Shown: positions 59,477 to 64,000 of the stretch, in pieces
Position numbering within the stretch: the stretch's first letter is position 1
How the letters are laid out: each line of letters starts with the position of its first letter
DNA from: RGIG9379 sp031553005
GTDB lineage: Bacteria > Bacteroidota > Bacteroidia > Bacteroidales > Paludibacteraceae
Length of the DNA stretch: 64,000 nt
Assembly (NCBI GenBank): GCA_031553005.1
Contig: JAVBMA010000014.1
Location: 1-64,000, forward strand
Direction: 5' to 3'
Notes under the pieces: model-generated
Told to the model about the DNA's origin: nothing
What the model saw: only the letters and a program-made list of their open reading frames with translations
The model's database searches: none
Made by a program: the position numbers and the translations under genes

Positions 59477-60574
59477 TTAATAGTATTTACTATACCATAC
59501 ACCATTCCAATAAATAAACTCAAGAAATGAGAGATTATCACTTCCGAAACCTACACTCATGTACCCTCCTGGTTTATCTGATAAATATTCTTGAAATCTC
59601 TTATTGATTCTTCCGTCAATATTACTAGCTTCCCCAACAAGGTCTAATCTATTTAGTCCAATTGATATTTTATAGCCATTTTCAACATTTGGTATAACTA
59701 TATTCTTAATCGTTGGCCAATAACCAGTATAAGACCAAACAATAAATTGTGTTCCGAATGGAACTGTAAGACTACCAGTTGCAGCATCAAACGAATAATT
59801 ATCTCCTATTAAAGAATTTTTAACTTCTAAAACTGAAAGCACTGGATTATTATCAGCAGAAGACTTGGCATCCCCATATATTTTAATATAAGGCATACCA
59901 TCCAGATTGCTCATAGGAAACCGTTGCGACATGGCATTCGGATCAAGAGTTGATGTGGCAATTTGCTGAGAGCCTATAAATCCCAACTCAAAGTTTTGCC
60001 CTCCGTAATTCTGCTCTGTTTGCATTCTTCTGCATATAAGTTCTCTTGAACTGGTATGCTGCACAAACAGTACCATGTAGTACTCTTTATCTGCATCTAA
60101 AGTAATCTGCTCATTTGCAGGAAATTCAACAGTATTTACACCATGAGTTCCACCAAAAACATGAGTGCCTGTTTGAGCTAATAATTGCGCATTAACTATA
60201 CCTGATCCGGAGGCTGCCCTACTCCCTTCACTATATATTGCTACATTAAATGTACCACTGCTCATATTATTTCCCTGGCAGATTTGAGCCTGCCTAGCTA
60301 CAAAGCTTTGACCGGGTGTAAATCTAAAGCCGTAGCAACCAGGCTGAACGGCATATCTTCCAGCAGCTATAGGTAGAGGGAAACTCTCAGCAAATCCCCC
60401 AAGAGTTATACTTGTTTGACCGCTACCACCACCTCCATCACACGTAGCCAGTATTTCCCCAACAGTTACCTTGTTGGTTTGTAAAACACCGTTTATATTT
60501 TGCACAATAGGTAAGAGATCGCTTGATGAGACCTGTTGCGCCTGTTCCAGTTCTGAAATTTTTTTATTAGCCAT
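59477..60574 (-). CDS. Phage tail-fibre/receptor-binding-like protein
   Basis: 365 residues. It starts MANKKISELEQAQQVSSSD and continues LLPIVQNINGVLQTNKVTV, the N-terminal motif found on many phage structural and fibre proteins. A Gly-rich linker (GGGGSGQ) follows, then a beta-rich body (about 55-365) of unknown fold, possibly a carbohydrate-binding jelly roll. Arg codons are AGA in about 8 of 11 cases. It stands between the glycosyltransferase and the giant structural gene, which is 11 bp upstream. Function as receptor-binding protein is inferred from motif and position. Confidence 0.65.
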   Translation of the reverse strand: MANKKISELEQAQQVSSSDLLPIVQNINGVLQTNKVTVGEILATCDGGGGSGQTSITLGGFAESFPLPIAAGRYAVQPGCYGFRFTPGQSFVARQAQICQGNNMSSGTFNVAIYSEGSRAASGSGIVNAQLLAQTGTHVFGGTHGVNTVEFPANEQITLDADKEYYMVLFVQHTSSRELICRRMQTEQNYGGQNFELGFIGSQQIATSTLDPNAMSQRFPMSNLDGMPYIKIYGDAKSSADNNPVLSVLEVKNSLIGDNYSFDAATGSLTVPFGTQFIVWSYTGYWPTIKNIVIPNVENGYKISIGLNRLDLVGEASNIDGRINKRFQEYLSDKPGGYMSVGFGSDNLSFLEFIYWNGVWYSKYY

Positions 60575-60585
60575 GACAAGTAATT

Positions 60586-63500
60586 TTAAATTGTTAATAT
60601 TTTTTCTTCTATACTAAATAATCCTGATGAATTTTCTACCGTTACTTTAAACCGGTAATAAATATTTTCCCCATCTTCATCTGTTTTGGATAAGCTGTCG
60701 GGAAGTTCATATTGAACGGTATCCGTATTGGTTTTTATCCGGTATAATTCTGTCCAATTGCCGGAATTATTCATTTGGTATAAATAATATGTACCGTTAT
60801 AAGCAGTTGGGGGCCATTCGATCACAACATTTTCAAGTACATCTTCCGTTGAATCTTCACCTACCGTATAAGATAATTCGGGTGCCGGCGGATTGTTAAC
60901 ATCGATAATATTGGCAAGGATCAATGAACTTGGATAAGATGGTACGTCTTCGGTCTTGTAAATGCCTTCATTTACGTCTATTATTTCTGTCTTTACCGTT
61001 CTTACTGCCACTAACCTGTAGTAAAGCACTTCACCGAAAGGATAAAAATCAAGATCTGAGAAATCGTCTATAACCGGATCGTTGACATCTACTGTTGCGG
61101 CCAATTGCATGGTTCTAACAGTCATGGCATCAACAGAATTTAACGCCCGGTAAATTAAAATTTTACTGATTTCCTCTCCTTGCGGATACTCATTAACATC
61201 AAATAATACGGCTGTTGTATCTCCCGTAACCGTATTTTCTACACGAGTATAGAATTTTCTGATCTCAGGTGCTTTTGGTGGTGCTGTATTGATCAATTGT
61301 ATAGGACCTAATATTCCACTCCTTTCGCTTACTGTAAGCGTGTTATTCATTTCTATGGCATAATAGAAATAAATGGAAGTAGATGCTCCGTCTAAGGTAT
61401 AATCGGTAAAGCGTACCATTTTTTTACCGCTATCTGCTGTATATTTTACTGCCATTGGAGCGCCGTCGTAGTTTGTGCTTCCCGGCATAATCAAGTCTCC
61501 GTTAGAATCCCTGATGACCGGTTTTCTGTCCGATGTTTGATTGCCTGTTTTCAAATATCCGTAAATAGCAGGTTGTTCGGTCAATGGCAAGAATCTACTA
61601 TTTATAGCTAATTCAACTATTTCCTTGTATGTTTTAGCCTGACCGAATATCTCTTCGGTTCCGTCTACTAACTCCGTACTTCCCGGATTTTTAGTAATTT
61701 CAAACGGACAGATAGGTTCTGCTAATGAATCCTGATTTGGTATGCTGAAATTATCATTATCGGGATTTGGGAAACGATAGCCATTCCATTCCTTAAATCT
61801 CTTAGATTCGTCAACAATGACATTTACCAATTCGTTCCAACGGCTGGTAAAAGCCGTATCGTTTTCTATATTGGCCAAATCTTCTTGAATTTGCAAAACG
61901 GTATCGTGCTTATACAACGTATCTAAAATGATTTGTTCATTAGCCCTATAGAATACCAATGCATAGGGTTCACGAGTATTGTTTGCCGTATTTACTTCGG
62001 TATCAAAAGTGTATGTAGCTTTGCCATAAAAGTTTGGACGGGTGGCAAACAATGCTCCGACAGGTGTTTCCGGCTTCATCGGTTCTATTATTTCCCGCCC
62101 AAGAATAACAGCGGGCACCGAAAGCGGAGAAAAGATTCCTAATGAAGGATCGGTAGAGCGACAGGCTATAAGGGTCTGCTTACTACCTGCTCCGGCTGCA
62201 GGCAAAAGCGAAGATTGGTCGAAACCGGGTTCGTGCGTGAAATAGACCCGGTAACCGGGATGATAATTTACATTGATATTGTCTCCGGTCGGTATTGGTG
62301 TATAAACTTCTTTCGGTTCATCATCACTATCTTCTTCATCTTCTTCTGATGCATCTTCTGGTATCTTAAAGGTTCCGTCATAAGCGATCAGTTGCAAAGT
62401 GCTTGTATCTTTTTCTATACTCCATACTTCCAATACTCGTGTATCTTCCTCGCCGTTCTCTTTTGTAACTTTTACGCGAAGGGAACCTTTATACCATTCA
62501 ACATCAGGATTTTCGTGCGGATCTAAAATATAGGTATTGAAAACAATACGGTACATTCCGGTATGGGAACCGGGTATTTTATTCCCATGATCATCAACAT
62601 CCTCAAACTCTTCTATTGAGGCTTCTTCAGATATACCGCCGATATGTGTTTCGGTAGTATTACCCTCACTATCAATATACTCCTCCGTATAATCGCTAAA
62701 ATTTTTGAGTGTAACTTTTTGCGTCAACGGTACACTCCAACCTGTCGTAAGCGAAGTATTTTCAGGTATAAAAAAGGTAGTACCGGCTTTTGGTGGAACA
62801 GGTGCATTCACAACATGTGATACATCATCATCGGTATCTACAAGTTCTCTTTTTTCAGGCGCTTTGACCGTAAATACGGCTCCTTCACCCAAAATATCAG
62901 ATTGGCTTACACATTGAACCTGATAGTGGTACTCCTGATCATTTATGGTTAAAAAACTATTGACAAAACGGCCTTCTTTTTCTGCGGGAACAATAGGCGA
63001 TACAGTTTCCAGTATGCTGTTGATTTCATACGATTCCGTATGTATGTCATACAATCCGGCTCCCAAATCCGTTACCGATTTTATTTTTCCTTTGATAAAA
63101 TTGATAGGTTCGGTACGGAAGAAAAATTCAACCTCTTTGCCATACCAATAATTGGAAGCGTGAACATCATTCCATTCAAAGGTTAATCTTACCAAAGTTT
63201 TATCGGCGCTTGTCAGAGCGTTTAGTTTTTCCTGCTCTGCCCGTGTAGTGAAAATCAACGGATTTTCCTTTTGTATTAGTTGTACGCCTAAGTTTAACGG
63301 TGGTATCAGCGTGTTTCTTATTGGGAAATCGGTATTGTCCGTTTCTCGGATATTGCTTAACTGGGAAACACGCGAAAACCAGTTTACTCCATAAACAGCA
63401 TAATCGTGTATGCCCGGTTCTGTTTCTAAATGCGTGTAAATAAGGTTGTTTTCCGTATCGGGACGAATAACGGCAACTGACTCATATATACCTTTGGGAT

Positions 63501-64000
63501 CTTTAAATTCGGAGTCGTGGTTGATTTCGGGCTTATTCCATCCGGCTACTCCGTTTTTCCGGTATGCGATTCCATAGAGTATGGGTTCCGTTTGGTCGGC
63601 ATAACTGTAATCATTGTCGGGAACAAAAAATTCGCCTATTTCCTTCATGGATTCAAACGGTTCTACGTACAAACCGATAGCCCGGCTATTGTCATATTTG
63701 CTGTATCCCTTATCATCTGTCAGTTCAATCGGGATTTCCGTTTCTCCACTTATAGTAAAACCATATTTCAATTCTGATAATTCGGGGGTTACCGGAAGTT
63801 TATAATCGGTTTTCCCTATAGGCAAGGTCATAAATGTATGTGTCCGTAATCCTTCCGGCATCATATCCAAAGCGGCATTGGTCTCATATACGGCGATATA
63901 TATATATTGGTCTGTCGAGTTTGATATATCGGAATCAATATAACCAAAGCCTAACATACGCGCTACATGAAAGTCGAATGCTGCAAGTTTCAATAAATCT
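60586..64000 (-). CDS. Very large phage-like structural protein with Fn3-like C-terminus (5' end outside window)
   Basis: At least 1138 codons, open past the right edge; a TTG at 63993 is the first possible start inside the window, but the preceding codons are also open. Only weak matches are seen: GLRTHTFMTLPIGKTDYKLP, and in the last 250 residues Fn3-like modules (PPAPELSYTVGEDSTEDVLE, WPPTAYNGTYYLYQMNNSGN). An acidic region (ASEEDEEDSDDEPKE) is near residue 550. It is probably a tail or baseplate-associated structural protein. Its codon use is more host-like than that of the two genes beside it. Confidence 0.5.
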   Translation of the reverse strand, partial: DLLKLAAFDFHVARMLGFGYIDSDISNSTDQYIYIAVYETNAALDMMPEGLRTHTFMTLPIGKTDYKLPVTPELSELKYGFTISGETEIPIELTDDKGYSKYDNSRAIGLYVEPFESMKEIGEFFVPDNDYSYADQTEPILYGIAYRKNGVAGWNKPEINHDSEFKDPKGIYESVAVIRPDTENNLIYTHLETEPGIHDYAVYGVNWFSRVSQLSNIRETDNTDFPIRNTLIPPLNLGVQLIQKENPLIFTTRAEQEKLNALTSADKTLVRLTFEWNDVHASNYWYGKEVEFFFRTEPINFIKGKIKSVTDLGAGLYDIHTESYEINSILETVSPIVPAEKEGRFVNSFLTINDQEYHYQVQCVSQSDILGEGAVFTVKAPEKRELVDTDDDVSHVVNAPVPPKAGTTFFIPENTSLTTGWSVPLTQKVTLKNFSDYTEEYIDSEGNTTETHIGGISEEASIEEFEDVDDHGNKIPGSHTGMYRIVFNTYILDPHENPDVEWYKGSLRVKVTKENGEEDTRVLEVWSIEKDTSTLQLIAYDGTFKIPEDASEEDEEDSDDEPKEVYTPIPTGDNINVNYHPGYRVYFTHEPGFDQSSLLPAAGAGSKQTLIACRSTDPSLGIFSPLSVPAVILGREIIEPMKPETPVGALFATRPNFYGKATYTFDTEVNTANNTREPYALVFYRANEQIILDTLYKHDTVLQIQEDLANIENDTAFTSRWNELVNVIVDESKRFKEWNGYRFPNPDNDNFSIPNQDSLAEPICPFEITKNPGSTELVDGTEEIFGQAKTYKEIVELAINSRFLPLTEQPAIYGYLKTGNQTSDRKPVIRDSNGDLIMPGSTNYDGAPMAVKYTADSGKKMVRFTDYTLDGASTSIYFYYAIEMNNTLTVSERSGILGPIQLINTAPPKAPEIRKFYTRVENTVTGDTTAVLFDVNEYPQGEEISKILIYRALNSVDAMTVRTMQLAATVDVNDPVIDDFSDLDFYPFGEVLYYRLVAVRTVKTEIIDVNEGIYKTEDVPSYPSSLILANIIDVNNPPAPELSYTVGEDSTEDVLENVVIEWPPTAYNGTYYLYQMNNSGNWTELYRIKTNTDTVQYELPDSLSKTDEDGENIYYRFKVTVENSSGLFSIEEKILTI

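Overview
The window looks like a chromosomal segment of a member of the Bacteroidales, most likely an anaerobic amino-acid fermenter. The evidence is: AT-rich DNA; several candidate promoters of the Bacteroidetes TAnnTTTG type; family content typical of the phylum (DUF4293, DUF4491, a 10-type putative porin, a TonB receptor with a CarboxypepD-like N-terminus, TamB, M16 peptidase); and four ferredoxin-linked 2-oxoacid oxidoreductase components plus a separate two-subunit indolepyruvate enzyme. Genus is not decidable by eye.

Layout. 1-9929 (all minus strand): a surface-polysaccharide locus with a wzm/wzt ABC exporter, at least six glycosyltransferase-like genes and a polysaccharide pyruvyl transferase, continuing off the left edge. 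10598-13705 (minus): PLP aminotransferase, GNAT acetyltransferase, DUF4293 protein, iorB. 14224-19359: aspartate-type aminotransferase, a convergent CDGSH protein, then the ferredoxin-vorB-vorA-vorC operon. 19363-20218: a REP-associated tyrosine transposase (RAYT) bracketed by two long hairpins of one family; a third hairpin sits behind dnaJ. 20235-25759 (minus): DcaP-like outer-membrane protein, MltF-like lytic transglycosylase, DEDD exonuclease, iorA. 26753-28570: grpE-dnaJ. 28714-31188 (minus): ftsK. 31609-36005 (plus): ABC-F ATPase, rlmB, RluA-type pseudouridine synthase, DUF4491. 36048-40691 (minus): PIF1-like helicase with TPRs, zinc ribbon protein, metallophosphoesterase, GT90-like glycosyltransferase. 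40822-45261 (minus): TapB-like protein and a putative metal locus (HMA protein, TonB receptor, His/Cys-rich protein). 45471-52087 (minus): AcpH-like phosphodiesterase, periplasmic binding protein, putative porin, M16 peptidase, NfeD. 52569-53505 (plus): ECF sigma factor, short HPPK-like protein. 53714-53786 (minus): tRNA-Gly(TCC). 53939-58492 (minus): tamB. 58814-64000 (minus): phage-like tail genes with a glycosyltransferase, running off the right edge.

How the genes fit together. The centre of the window concentrates amino-acid catabolism: two aminotransferases can supply 2-oxoacids, and the IOR and VOR enzymes can oxidise aryl- and branched-chain 2-oxoacids to acyl-CoA while reducing ferredoxin. 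The rest is mainly envelope biogenesis (capsule export, TamB, porins, murein hydrolase) and housekeeping.

The most unusual feature is the repeat landscape. More than twenty spacers, and one glycosyltransferase coding region, carry degenerate arrays with a strict 7- or 8-base period, often as inverted pairs that make hairpins at gene ends and sometimes supply the stop codons. Superimposed on these are a RAYT/REP system with a REP-like palindrome inside the RAYT reading frame, GGCATGCC-centred palindromes, a 216-bp composite palindromic element with 17-bp inverted ends, and a nested inverted-repeat region at 25917-26467.
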